Positions 46,768 to 56,248 of a stretch of 64,000 nt of DNA are shown here, piece after piece. The stretch spans positions 3,337,501 through 3,401,500 of the forward strand of contig NZ_CALSBP010000002.1 in assembly GCF_943373825.1 (NCBI RefSeq). The letters run 5' to 3'. How positions within the stretch are numbered: position 1 is the first letter of the stretch; the number at the start of each line of letters is the position of its first letter. Source of the stretch: Aquimarina spinulae. GTDB lineage: Bacteria > Bacteroidota > Bacteroidia > Flavobacteriales > Flavobacteriaceae. Position numbers and translations under genes: made by a program. The notes beneath the pieces were generated by a model. It was not told where the DNA came from, ran no database searches, and saw only the letters and a list, made by a program, of their open reading frames with translations.

Positions 46768-46902
46768 GCTGCGCAAAGTCTCCCGACTTTGAGCGCGGTG
46801 TTTTACTTTATGTTTTTTTGTTAGTCACTTATTCGTCTTTTTTATTTCTATTTTGACTTTTTGTTTTTGTTTGTTCCGCGAAGTCAGGAGACTTTGCGGA
46901 GC
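46768..46902. repeat. Inverted pair of hairpin repeats after the toxin/immunity genes
   Basis: A unit of about 27-31 bases, GCTGCGCAAAGTCTCCCGAC.. at 46768-46798, recurs inverted at 46876-46902 (reverse complement begins GCTCCGCAAAGTCTCCTGAC). Each copy is itself a hairpin (AAAGTC-TCCC-GACTTT; AAGTC-AGGA-GACTT). It fills the gap just downstream of the candidate immunity gene and could mark a recombination boundary. Confidence 0.65.
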
Positions 46903-46910
46903 GGGGAAAA

Positions 46911-47402
46911 TTAAGATGGTGGAGTAAGCTTGCCTATCCTTTTTAAATACTCTTCTTTACTCCAATCTGCACCAGTACCCCAATATTTAGAAAATACTTC
47001 ATCCATAATCTTATCAAAATCAGGCTCAAATTTCTTTGTAGATTGATACCACTCTGGAGTATAAATAGAATAAGGGTCTAAACCACTCTCTCCCTGCCAA
47101 CGCATTTGTTGATGTAATCGACCAGACCAATAAATTACTCTATCAATAAACACTTTATTAATATAAGATTGCTTATTCAAATCAGGTCTTTTCTTTAAGT
47201 ATTCTTCTAATCCTTTTTTTCTTATTAATTCTAGTTCTTCAACTACTACCCTAAATAAATCCTTTCTAGAGTCAAATTGTATTACAGATGATAATAAATC
47301 ATTGAGTGAATTAATATAATTTTCTTCGTTGTTAAGATTTATATGCTTTAGCTGATTTAATAATTCTTTAAAGTCTTCAATTTTTATGTTTTTATCAATC
47401 AT
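46911..47402 (-). CDS. Candidate immunity protein for the ART toxin
   Basis: A 163-aa soluble, mostly helical protein without signal peptide. It has acidic and aromatic stretches (EEYLKKRPDLNKQSYINKVF, WSGRLHQQMRWQGESG, DEVFSKYWGTGADW). I do not recognise the family. It begins nine bases after the 2096-aa toxin-type gene stops and reads in the same direction, the canonical place for an immunity gene. A cytosolic location fits neutralising an ADP-ribosyltransferase that acts inside cells. The assignment rests on position, size and context. Confidence 0.6.
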   Translation of the reverse strand: MIDKNIKIEDFKELLNQLKHINLNNEENYINSLNDLLSSVIQFDSRKDLFRVVVEELELIRKKGLEEYLKKRPDLNKQSYINKVFIDRVIYWSGRLHQQMRWQGESGLDPYSIYTPEWYQSTKKFEPDFDKIMDEVFSKYWGTGADWSKEEYLKRIGKLTPPS

Positions 47403-47411
47403 AATAACTAG

Positions 47412-50400
47412 TTATTGTATTTGAATTAACTCAATAACCCATTTTTTATCTTCATTTAAGTATGGAGGCTTAGTAACTTCAAATTGACTTCCTGATTTGA
47501 TTAAAACTTCAGATCGAGGGTTTCCTCTAAATTTAATTCCATCCGCAAAATCCGATATATCTTTAGCATCTAAATGTTTTATATCAAATAAAACATTGAT
47601 TTCTGGTCTATCTGCAAATGAAGCAGTCTTACTACTACCTGCTGAAGTAAAATCATTCCAAACTGGCTTGGACCCTTTTTTATATGAAATCAAAAAATCC
47701 GATAAGCCTTTAGAATCAATTTCTATTCCTCTATATACATTTGTTCCTTTAAATGTTGATAATTTAGATAACGTATTATTAAACAGGTTTTTGATTTCAG
47801 TTGTTTTAGAAACATTTTCTCCCCATCTAAGCCAACCATTCATCCTTCTATAGAATAAATTAGTAGTGTACCCCCAAAGTAAATTGACATCAGTTTTGTT
47901 AAGTTTGGGGTACTGTTTCATTAAATCTCCTATCTCATTAAAAAATCTAAGATCATGATCATTGTGATATTTCGCAAAATACTCCAATATTTCATCTTCT
48001 GTAAAATCCATTTTCTTTAATGCATTTACAAAATCAGTTGGAAGTTCTTGTTTTGCAATGGCTTTGGTCACTTGTTTAAAAACACCTCCAGCGTTATTGC
48101 TTCTAAATCCAACTTCATCCCCATTTTTCAGGATATCATCTCCATCATAGTTACCAACGACTTCTCCTTCATCCAGAGTTTTTTTCTTCTGTAGGATTCC
48201 GTCGACATATCGTGCTACTTCGTCACCACGACCAGATTTATCGACTACTTTAACACCTTCTTTAACAGTCACTCCTCCTTTTTTGATAGCGCTAAATTTT
48301 ACAGGGATGTTAGCAGTGTTATCAAATATCTGATCTACTTCTTTAAGGCCATTGATCAATTTTTGTTTACTTTGTACCTGACTTCCTTCATTAAATAATT
48401 TACGAAGCCCATTAAAGGCATCTTCTCCTTGATAGGTAAATCGATTTGCAACTTTTGCTAAAATTTTAGAATTTTCTGGGATTTTGGCAATTTGAGAAGA
48501 ACGGAATCTTAAAATATTCCAGGATTCTAATAGATCATCTAGTTTTTTAGGATCTAAGATTTCGGTAGCAATTTTATCAAAATCGTTGATAATTTTTGTA
48601 GCGTCCTTTGTGTCAAGTTGATCTAGTTTATTAAGTATGGATCGATCAAAATCAATATCTGGATTTAGTTGACTTATAGATTTTTTAAGATGAGAACCAT
48701 CAGGTAATATGCTTAACAATTTATTTTTTAGTAGTGTTGAGAAATTACCAGTTATTTTTATTGTTTCATCTATTCGTTTTACAATTTCATCAGTAGCATT
48801 ATCAAGATTGCTACTTGCTTGAGATGATTTTCTAATATCTTTTTCTGCCTCTTCAAACCCTTTGATTACTTTTTCTGCTAATTTTGGATCTTCGGCTATT
48901 AATTTTTTAGCTTTTGTTTTTCCTATTTTTTTCACTAATGCTTTGTATGTAGCAATAGCTTCTATGTGTTTGTTTGGGCTAGGGATTGATGATGCTGTGT
49001 TAATAGTTAAAGGAATAGAGCTAATAGTCCATGTTGTTTGCAACATTTTGGCCAATTTTTCGGCATTTTTCTCATCAGTGTCAAAGGTATTTGTTATGAC
49101 ACTTGTAGCATGCGCAATAAATAATTTGTCGTCAGAAAAATAAGGATTAACTATAGTGACAAATAAATCTGCGTAAGCAGTAAATGTTGCTGCACTAAAA
49201 GCCCCTCTTGCAGCAATAATGGATCCTCCAGAAAAATAGAAAGAAGCAACGGTTAGTGTATTAAATATACCATTTTGAATTCTTGTGTTATTTTTAGTTC
49301 TGTCTAAATAGTCTAGAAACATAGCGGGAACCAATGCAACTTTACCACAAATAAGAGCACCACTATTGTTGCAAGCACCAGATTGTTTCGTAAATGTGAT
49401 ATCTTCTATAATTTCTATAGCGACAAGTTCAAACGGATCGAACTCTTCGTTAGTATCCCATTTGATGCAAATTTGCTCTGAATAATGACTTCCATAATAT
49501 TGAGTTGATGTTTCCTTACAATCTTGTCGTAGGTTGATTTTTCTCTGTTCTTGTGTAAAACGGAATTCTAGTTTTGATTGATCATTAACTACATTAAAAA
49601 GCCATAAGAAACGTTCGTTTTTAACATTCCAATAATAATTAGCCTTGCATTGTGCTCGATTTAATAATGATTGATATTCGTCACCATTTGTGATGGTTGT
49701 AGAGCTGTTTATATCTATATTTTTAGCAGCAAAAACAAGATCTTTAAGTTTAACAATCAGGTTTAATCTGTTTGTATCGTCTCCGATAAAACTATCATTA
49801 AGTTTATCTACTAATTGTTTGTATAATAAATCACCATTAACTCTGTATTGTTCTTCTACAAGACCTTTTAAAAATTGTTCTGCAGCTTTAGATTCTACAG
49901 AATTAAGAATATCAAATACTAGATCTTCGGTGCTATGTGTTGCTGACCAATTGTCTAAAACGGGTCCATTAAGAATAATTTTTAACATTTCTAGTCTTTC
50001 GTCAACTGTAAAAAGACCAAACTGTTCTATAGTTAATTCATAACCGATGTATAGTAATCTATCTCTGTCTCTAGAATCAGTGCCAATCTCTTTAACAAAT
50101 TCTGGTAGATTTTCATTAGAAATACTTCCTAAAAGCTTTCGAATCAAGGACCTGTCGCTTTTATCTGTTCCAAAAAATGTACTTTCACTTATCCACCAAG
50201 CGTTATTGTCAAAAACCAGTTTAAGTAAATCTTTCTTTTCTTGTAGGGTTAGGGTTTTAAGAAACCCTTCGTTTAAATAGAATAAACCAGCATATAGTTC
50301 TTCTTTACTAATATTTTTATTACCAAGTTTTTCATGATGTTTGGATATTTCTTTAGAAACTAATTGTATTCCTTTTAAATAATTTTCAAATGCACTAGTA

Positions 50401-53400
50401 TTCTTCGGGTTCCAATAAAACTCTAGTGCTCTATGATACGTTGCTTTTTGTGATAACCAAAATAGTTTATTAGTATAGTCAGCGTTATTCTTATAGATCT
50501 GCGAAACTAGAAGGTCATAGTCGATTTTGTCATCTCCTTCAGAACAAATTAGATTAGCTATGTATTGAATTGCTTCTTTTTCAGATTGACTGGATGCTCT
50601 ACTAATATAATCTTCTATAAATTGTTTTCCGTTAGGACACTGAGCACATCTTATTCTTCCAGAATCTTTAATATTAGTGTTAGTATTATTGTAAACTATT
50701 GACTCTTTGTTTTGAATAGCATAAGTATAAGAAGCTTCGTATGCTTTATTACAACTTTCTTCTCCTCTAACAAATAAGTAAACTTTGTCTTTTATACCTT
50801 TTTCATTAATAGGAGTTATTTCATATTTTTTTCCAGTTGCTTTTCCATCTTCATAGTATCCTGAGAAACTTCCTGAAGTATCAAATAACGCTTTATATCT
50901 TCTGCCATCACTTTTGAAACCAGGTAATGTTCCTTTAACTTTTGCAGACTGAGAAGAAGATATAATTATTGAACTTTTTTTAATGCTAATAGGTTTCCAT
51001 TTAGGAGTGAACCATATTTCTCCACCCAACTCCCCATCCTCATCTCCTTGAAACCAGTAGATCTGAATCCCGGGAGCATACATTTTTTCCCAATCCATAT
51101 GGTTTAACTCGGTACCGGTACCGTAATCCATTAACAGATCTGTGCTGCCGGATTGAGTATCATATTCGGTAAAAGGGTGTTCTAATCCAAATACACCGTG
51201 TCCTAACTCGTGCGCAGCGACTCTACCTTTGTCATTTTGTGCAAATACAAACCCGAATTGGCTTTTTAGAGGCATAAAGCCATCGGTACTACTATCGGAA
51301 GGAGGTATATCTGTTACAAACAAGTAATATGTGTCTTTTTGGTAAGTACCTGTAGCTTTAAATGTACTGATCCAAGCTTTTTCTGCTTCGGTATAGTAGG
51401 TTAATAATTCACTGTCTCCAACATCTATAGTAGTATCTGCTATAGATATTGGTGTTGCAGAGCTCACGTTAAAACGAACTCCTGCCGGGTTATAGATTTC
51501 ATTAATTCGATTTGCAATGCCAGTAGTACTGGCTCCATTTACCGAGATAAGTTTTATATTAATATTGGTTACTTCCTGGCTGGCTAAGTGCATTAAACTA
51601 AATGTTCCTGCAATAGTGTATTGTCCTCCCGAATCTTTAGGTTTTACTGTTGCCAGAATTTCTTCTTTCGTAAAATCAAACTTTTTCTTAAGAGAAAGTG
51701 TAGCTATAGTTCCATTGCTATTCCAGCTAGCATCTATTTTACCTCCTTGTGCGGTTTTAAAGACAATATCATCTTTGGTAATCTTGCTGTCAGAGAATGA
51801 GGCTTTTGCTGTTATAACATCAGATTGATGAGAACTTAAATCAAATATCGCTTTATATGGCACGGGGTATGTTCCACCGTTTGCTATAGGTAGTTCTTCG
51901 TATTTTCGTTTTAATTTATCTGTGGCTCCATTGGGTAAGAGATCAAAAGAATAATATCCGCTTCCTTTTTCAAAAATAATATTAACTCCTGTGGCAGTTA
52001 TATTAGAAACTCCGTTACTGCTCATTCCTGCAGTGTTATCAGCAGTAGGCTCTCCTCCTTCTGCACCAGGAGTTTCGGTAACATCCCCATTACTACTCAC
52101 TGTCCAGCTATTTTCGTTGCTGTCTATAAAGGTTACGTTTTCTCCTCCTTCTCTAATAACTTCTTGCCCGTCGGTTCCAATAATTGTAAAGGTGTCATCA
52201 TCATTTACTATTATATTTTCGATTTCAAAATCTACATGAAATACATCCAGATCATCATTGTCACCAGTTACAACCTCAATAATTTCATCGGCATCAATAA
52301 TACTACCCCAGTTTGGATCGTAAGTGGTAATAACAAAACCATCTACTAATTTCATATCAGTATTGATTTTGATGTTTTCAAATCTTACCGGGATACGTAC
52401 TGTAGCTAACCAAGGGGTACTAATATATCCTTCACCGGTAAAACTACCAGAACCTGAAACTTTTTTTACATACACTGGGAAATCACCGGCGGTAAACACG
52501 GCATTTTCTAAAAGCTCGGTAAGCAACTCCTGATTAGAAAGATCTACAGGATCTGCTTCTATACCGCAAGCGGTATATTCTGCTAATTCATCACTTAGCG
52601 TTCTAAAGGTTTTGGTATTAGATTCTGCAAAATTATCAGTTGTACAGTTTCCTAGTATTTTATATTCATAAACGGTATCTGGTTTAAACTCATCTACAGT
52701 AACATACTCTCGAGGTGTTGTTTTTTTATACCATTTATTGCTTCCCGATTCCCGATACATAACGGTAAAATCCAAATGATCAGGATGCCCAATCCAGCTT
52801 ATAGTTGCATTGGTTCTACTTACATCCTGAACCTCTATATTTGTAGGAACAGTACAGGGACTTAGATAGTCAAACCAAAAGATCTCGCTATTACCATTAT
52901 TGGTAAATACAGAAACTTCTTCGCCGTTATTGGCAGCAATTGCCCGTATTCTCCATGCGTATCGTTTACCTGGTAACAATAAGGGATGAATTGGGCCATA
53001 TAGTAAAGAAGTCGCTGTAGTGATTTCCTGGTATAGAGGTGGAGAAGATAAAAACACGGCTTGTGGATCAATATACCGATCCCACACTTCTACAATACTA
53101 AATTCGTAAGATACATTGGGAACATTAATATGTCTTGGTGTCCATTGAAAAATAACATTGGTGGGGTTATGTTCTGTTATTTTAGATTTGTTATCAGGTT
53201 TATTAAGAAAAGGCGGATAATTATTGACCAAAAATATATTGGCGCAACTTTTTGCAGATAATCGGTTTCCATTAAAGGCATCAAAGACTTCAAAACAAAA
53301 TTGATACCTCCCATCTGGTAATGTACCATTGTATTGTACAGGTGATATACCTCGTAGATTTTGCTGCTCAAAATATGGGGCTAATTCAGCAATGGATAGT

Positions 53401-53702
53401 TGTAAAGGAATACCCGGATCCAGAATTAGAGTAGGTGCTCCAACTACTACAGATGTACTTGTGGCATTAAGGTCATCACCTTCTATAGAAATACCTAATC
53501 GGACCTCTCTACTTGTGGCGGTAATATCTGTAAATACAATTTGAACTCTTAATGGGCTATTGGCCAGTGTAGCATTAGTATATCCAGATAGGTTTGTTGG
53601 ATATGGCGGAATAGCCTGAGCAGTAATACGTACAGGAAAGTTTTGTGCTGATACAAAAGCAAACTGCAGTATTAATAGAAATATTAGTGGTAGTTTTTTC
53701 AT
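47412..53702 (-). CDS. Polymorphic-toxin-like giant: Fn3, zincin protease, ADP-ribosyltransferase
   Basis: A 2096-aa exported protein. Signal peptide 1-19 (ends VSAQ); N-terminal beta region (about 20-280) like the TANFOR-type heads of large Bacteroidota surface proteins; one Fn3 domain at about 282-372; beta modules to about 720; a zincin-type metalloprotease region with HELGHGVFGLEH at about 831-842; a long helical region (about 1000-1440); a hydrophobic segment (about 1460-1560); coiled-coil-like helices; and a C-terminal domain (about 1890-2096) with ADP-ribosyltransferase features. These are YTTNLFYRRMNGWLR, then Arg1991 (NVYRGIE), Ser2020 (FTSAGS) and Glu2065 (RSEVLIKSGSQFEV), the R-S-E set. 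There is no T9SS sorting domain; the toxin forms the C-terminus. Start is 28 bases after the barrel gene. Confidence 0.85.
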   Translation of the reverse strand: MKKLPLIFLLILQFAFVSAQNFPVRITAQAIPPYPTNLSGYTNATLANSPLRVQIVFTDITATSREVRLGISIEGDDLNATSTSVVVGAPTLILDPGIPLQLSIAELAPYFEQQNLRGISPVQYNGTLPDGRYQFCFEVFDAFNGNRLSAKSCANIFLVNNYPPFLNKPDNKSKITEHNPTNVIFQWTPRHINVPNVSYEFSIVEVWDRYIDPQAVFLSSPPLYQEITTATSLLYGPIHPLLLPGKRYAWRIRAIAANNGEEVSVFTNNGNSEIFWFDYLSPCTVPTNIEVQDVSRTNATISWIGHPDHLDFTVMYRESGSNKWYKKTTPREYVTVDEFKPDTVYEYKILGNCTTDNFAESNTKTFRTLSDELAEYTACGIEADPVDLSNQELLTELLENAVFTAGDFPVYVKKVSGSGSFTGEGYISTPWLATVRIPVRFENIKINTDMKLVDGFVITTYDPNWGSIIDADEIIEVVTGDNDDLDVFHVDFEIENIIVNDDDTFTIIGTDGQEVIREGGENVTFIDSNENSWTVSSNGDVTETPGAEGGEPTADNTAGMSSNGVSNITATGVNIIFEKGSGYYSFDLLPNGATDKLKRKYEELPIANGGTYPVPYKAIFDLSSHQSDVITAKASFSDSKITKDDIVFKTAQGGKIDASWNSNGTIATLSLKKKFDFTKEEILATVKPKDSGGQYTIAGTFSLMHLASQEVTNINIKLISVNGASTTGIANRINEIYNPAGVRFNVSSATPISIADTTIDVGDSELLTYYTEAEKAWISTFKATGTYQKDTYYLFVTDIPPSDSSTDGFMPLKSQFGFVFAQNDKGRVAAHELGHGVFGLEHPFTEYDTQSGSTDLLMDYGTGTELNHMDWEKMYAPGIQIYWFQGDEDGELGGEIWFTPKWKPISIKKSSIIISSSQSAKVKGTLPGFKSDGRRYKALFDTSGSFSGYYEDGKATGKKYEITPINEKGIKDKVYLFVRGEESCNKAYEASYTYAIQNKESIVYNNTNTNIKDSGRIRCAQCPNGKQFIEDYISRASSQSEKEAIQYIANLICSEGDDKIDYDLLVSQIYKNNADYTNKLFWLSQKATYHRALEFYWNPKNTSAFENYLKGIQLVSKEISKHHEKLGNKNISKEELYAGLFYLNEGFLKTLTLQEKKDLLKLVFDNNAWWISESTFFGTDKSDRSLIRKLLGSISNENLPEFVKEIGTDSRDRDRLLYIGYELTIEQFGLFTVDERLEMLKIILNGPVLDNWSATHSTEDLVFDILNSVESKAAEQFLKGLVEEQYRVNGDLLYKQLVDKLNDSFIGDDTNRLNLIVKLKDLVFAAKNIDINSSTTITNGDEYQSLLNRAQCKANYYWNVKNERFLWLFNVVNDQSKLEFRFTQEQRKINLRQDCKETSTQYYGSHYSEQICIKWDTNEEFDPFELVAIEIIEDITFTKQSGACNNSGALICGKVALVPAMFLDYLDRTKNNTRIQNGIFNTLTVASFYFSGGSIIAARGAFSAATFTAYADLFVTIVNPYFSDDKLFIAHATSVITNTFDTDEKNAEKLAKMLQTTWTISSIPLTINTASSIPSPNKHIEAIATYKALVKKIGKTKAKKLIAEDPKLAEKVIKGFEEAEKDIRKSSQASSNLDNATDEIVKRIDETIKITGNFSTLLKNKLLSILPDGSHLKKSISQLNPDIDFDRSILNKLDQLDTKDATKIINDFDKIATEILDPKKLDDLLESWNILRFRSSQIAKIPENSKILAKVANRFTYQGEDAFNGLRKLFNEGSQVQSKQKLINGLKEVDQIFDNTANIPVKFSAIKKGGVTVKEGVKVVDKSGRGDEVARYVDGILQKKKTLDEGEVVGNYDGDDILKNGDEVGFRSNNAGGVFKQVTKAIAKQELPTDFVNALKKMDFTEDEILEYFAKYHNDHDLRFFNEIGDLMKQYPKLNKTDVNLLWGYTTNLFYRRMNGWLRWGENVSKTTEIKNLFNNTLSKLSTFKGTNVYRGIEIDSKGLSDFLISYKKGSKPVWNDFTSAGSSKTASFADRPEINVLFDIKHLDAKDISDFADGIKFRGNPRSEVLIKSGSQFEVTKPPYLNEDKKWVIELIQIQ

Positions 53703-53730
53703 ACGTCACTTTGGGGGTTACCAGAAATGA

Positions 53731-56217
53731 TTACTCTGAGCTTTGATATAGCTTATCATAATATCTGATAATTTGCTCCTCTAAATATATGTTAATTTTT
53801 TCTAAATCTTTGTCTTTCAAGTACGCACTGAACGCTCCTTCTTTTGTCATGGCCTTAAACTGGTTCAGTTTTTTATCGTTTTTGACTACTGCATTATCTT
53901 TTAGTATCTTACCTATTTCAAACCTAAGATTAAGATAAGATTCCAGACGGTTTCCATCTACTCTATAAATGGTTTTAAGTTTCATATAATCAAATTGATC
54001 TTGTTCATCTGCTTGTTCCTTTTCAGCATCATTTAATGTATGTAAAGGATGCGATTCCATATCACTTTTTGCTGTAGCATACTTTACTTTCATTTCTTGG
54101 TATTTAGCTAAAAGCTCTTTTTGAAGATGAACTAAAACATACTGAAGCCTTTCTTGATATGTGGGGATAAAATCTTTACGTAGATATATACTATCCAGAT
54201 AATTTAAAGCCGAATTTTTGAAATCCGTATCGGTTTTTGCTTTTTCTTTAAGTGTTGATAATTGATTTTGAATTTTATCTTTAGAAAAAGCTTCCTTTTC
54301 TTTAAAGTATTTTTGTTGAGAAATAGCTTCTATTTTATTGGAGACAGTAGAAGCATTACCTTCATAAATTTCGGTACGATATCTAAAACGATAGTAATTC
54401 TGTTTGCTTGCTTTTTCTTCCTGAAGTTTATTTTCTAATTTCTGTAGAGTATCTGTAGCTTTTTCTTGATTTTTTTCGTCATCAGTACCTTTAGAAGTTC
54501 TTTTTGCAAACCTAAGGTCTGGTTTCTTAACATCAAAAGAATAACTATATCCTAATGTAACCGTAAAATCATGGGCGCTAGTGTTGGTTGTATTTCTAAA
54601 AAGCGTTAAGGCATTAAGATTAATATTATGTTTCTCTTTATATATGTATCCTGCATTTGCTCTAAAATTCATCACATTACCTTGTGAATTGCCATCGACA
54701 AGACTTTCATTATACGATGCTGATATACCAGTTCGTAATTTCTTTTCAAAAAATTGTTTGCTTGCAGATAGAGTAGGACCATAGGTTAATGCATCTGCCA
54801 ATTCAACGACATTGTATGCTGCATTAATTGCTGCATTAATAGTTAATGTACGTTCTGGGTATGTAATCGTATAGTTTGCTCCTGCATTATAAAAATTAGT
54901 TTCATTGTTAGTAGCATCGGCAGTACCTTGTTCATCTTTTGTAGTTTGAAAAGTAAGATTAAGGCCAAGGTTCTGTTGTTTTTGCGGGCTTTGAGATACT
55001 AGATAACCAAGATTTAGTGCAGCATTTTGGGAAACCTGTTTAAAATCCAAAGTATCTAAATTTTCAAATTGATTTACCTGATTAATCTCGTCAAAAGCTG
55101 TTCTTATATTGGTATATGACTGAAAATTGGAATACGAAGCACCAATATTCAATCGATCTGAAGCTTGTATAGATGCATTAATAGCAGAAACGATTCTATT
55201 CGATTGTGCTTCTTTTTCATTTTTTAAATCATCACGTTGTAAACCTGCATTGAGGGCCAAAGAAACCCTACCATTAAATAATTCTTGTGCAGCATTTAAT
55301 GTAATATTTTCGAGATCATTATTAAAGAAATAGGCCCCAAATGTTCGGTATTGAGGATCAATACGTTCGTAACCCATACCTACACTTCCTTTACCAAAGG
55401 AATAAGTAAAATCAGTGTTTAAAGCAGTATAATAGTCAGTAGAAGCTTTTTCGTTTATTAAAAAACCAAGTGCATTAGAGCCCTTGTTGATTTCCTTATC
55501 TTCTATATTTTCTGTTACAGCACTTTGGGCGATTTCTATATTGAAACGCAATCCTTTTACAATTTCTACAGAAGATTCTAAACTAACGACTAAATTTTCT
55601 TTGGGGTCAATATGTAGCTCCTCTGGGATTATAATGTCTAGCGAAGAGGCTTCGTCTTTAGCCTTAAAAAAAATGAACCCAACAGAAAATTTGTTAAAAT
55701 CATAGGATGTTTTTAATCCATATCCCATTCGCTTATATGCAGGAATAGCGTCAGGTACTTCTTCATTATATTCTGTGGCTTTTAATAATCGACCATAGAA
55801 AGCACTAATTTTATAAGGTTTGTTAGGTGTTAAATCCGTACCAAAACCTGTAAATTGATGACCACTCACAGTATATGGAGAAAAAGTCATAGCGACATCA
55901 CCAATATGAGTTGCAACCCATTTATAAGAGGGATGAATACTTAAACGATTTATTTTGAAAGGAGTACTGTATCCAAAATCCTGATTGGTATACGAAAATG
56001 ATAAAGGAATATTGTAAATACCGCTAATATTGAAATTGAGATTACCATTAATAAAGTATGTAAATGGATCTCTATTTGCTGATCCATCATAGTATACAGA
56101 GTTTGCAGAAACACCACCATTAACTTTCACTAATGGAGCTTTACCAATTTGTTCAAGATTTTGACTTGTGGTAATTAATGTACAGCCGAGAAAAATGATT
56201 AGTAGTTTTAGTTTCAA
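53731..56217 (-). CDS. Outer-membrane beta-barrel protein with C-terminal helical domain
   Basis: An 828-aa exported protein (signal peptide about 1-18, TSQ). Residues about 30-590 are regularly spaced amphipathic strands ending in aromatic residues (SFSYTNQDFGY, GVGMGYER-like turns, NIGASYSNF, LNLGYLVSQ, VTLGYSYSF), as in large outer-membrane barrels. From about 600 the chain turns helical and highly charged (LQKLENKLQEEKASKQ, ERLQYVLVHLQKELLAKYQEMK), a likely periplasmic or surface domain. No TonB box or plug is seen. It is the first gene of the leftward run and is 28 bases from the toxin-type gene, so it may be the export pore or anchor. Family unknown. Confidence 0.75.
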   Translation of the reverse strand: MKLKLLIIFLGCTLITTSQNLEQIGKAPLVKVNGGVSANSVYYDGSANRDPFTYFINGNLNFNISGIYNIPLSFSYTNQDFGYSTPFKINRLSIHPSYKWVATHIGDVAMTFSPYTVSGHQFTGFGTDLTPNKPYKISAFYGRLLKATEYNEEVPDAIPAYKRMGYGLKTSYDFNKFSVGFIFFKAKDEASSLDIIIPEELHIDPKENLVVSLESSVEIVKGLRFNIEIAQSAVTENIEDKEINKGSNALGFLINEKASTDYYTALNTDFTYSFGKGSVGMGYERIDPQYRTFGAYFFNNDLENITLNAAQELFNGRVSLALNAGLQRDDLKNEKEAQSNRIVSAINASIQASDRLNIGASYSNFQSYTNIRTAFDEINQVNQFENLDTLDFKQVSQNAALNLGYLVSQSPQKQQNLGLNLTFQTTKDEQGTADATNNETNFYNAGANYTITYPERTLTINAAINAAYNVVELADALTYGPTLSASKQFFEKKLRTGISASYNESLVDGNSQGNVMNFRANAGYIYKEKHNINLNALTLFRNTTNTSAHDFTVTLGYSYSFDVKKPDLRFAKRTSKGTDDEKNQEKATDTLQKLENKLQEEKASKQNYYRFRYRTEIYEGNASTVSNKIEAISQQKYFKEKEAFSKDKIQNQLSTLKEKAKTDTDFKNSALNYLDSIYLRKDFIPTYQERLQYVLVHLQKELLAKYQEMKVKYATAKSDMESHPLHTLNDAEKEQADEQDQFDYMKLKTIYRVDGNRLESYLNLRFEIGKILKDNAVVKNDKKLNQFKAMTKEGAFSAYLKDKDLEKINIYLEEQIIRYYDKLYQSSE

Positions 56218-56240
56218 GATGTAATAGCAATTTGGGACAG

Positions 56241-56248
56241 CGAAATTA
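56241..56248 (-). promoter_or_regulatory. -7-like box upstream of the barrel gene
   Basis: Minus strand TAATTTCG, one mismatch from TAnnTTTG, 24 bases before the ATG of the 828-aa gene. The same variant occurs before the candidate small RNA. Confidence 0.4.
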
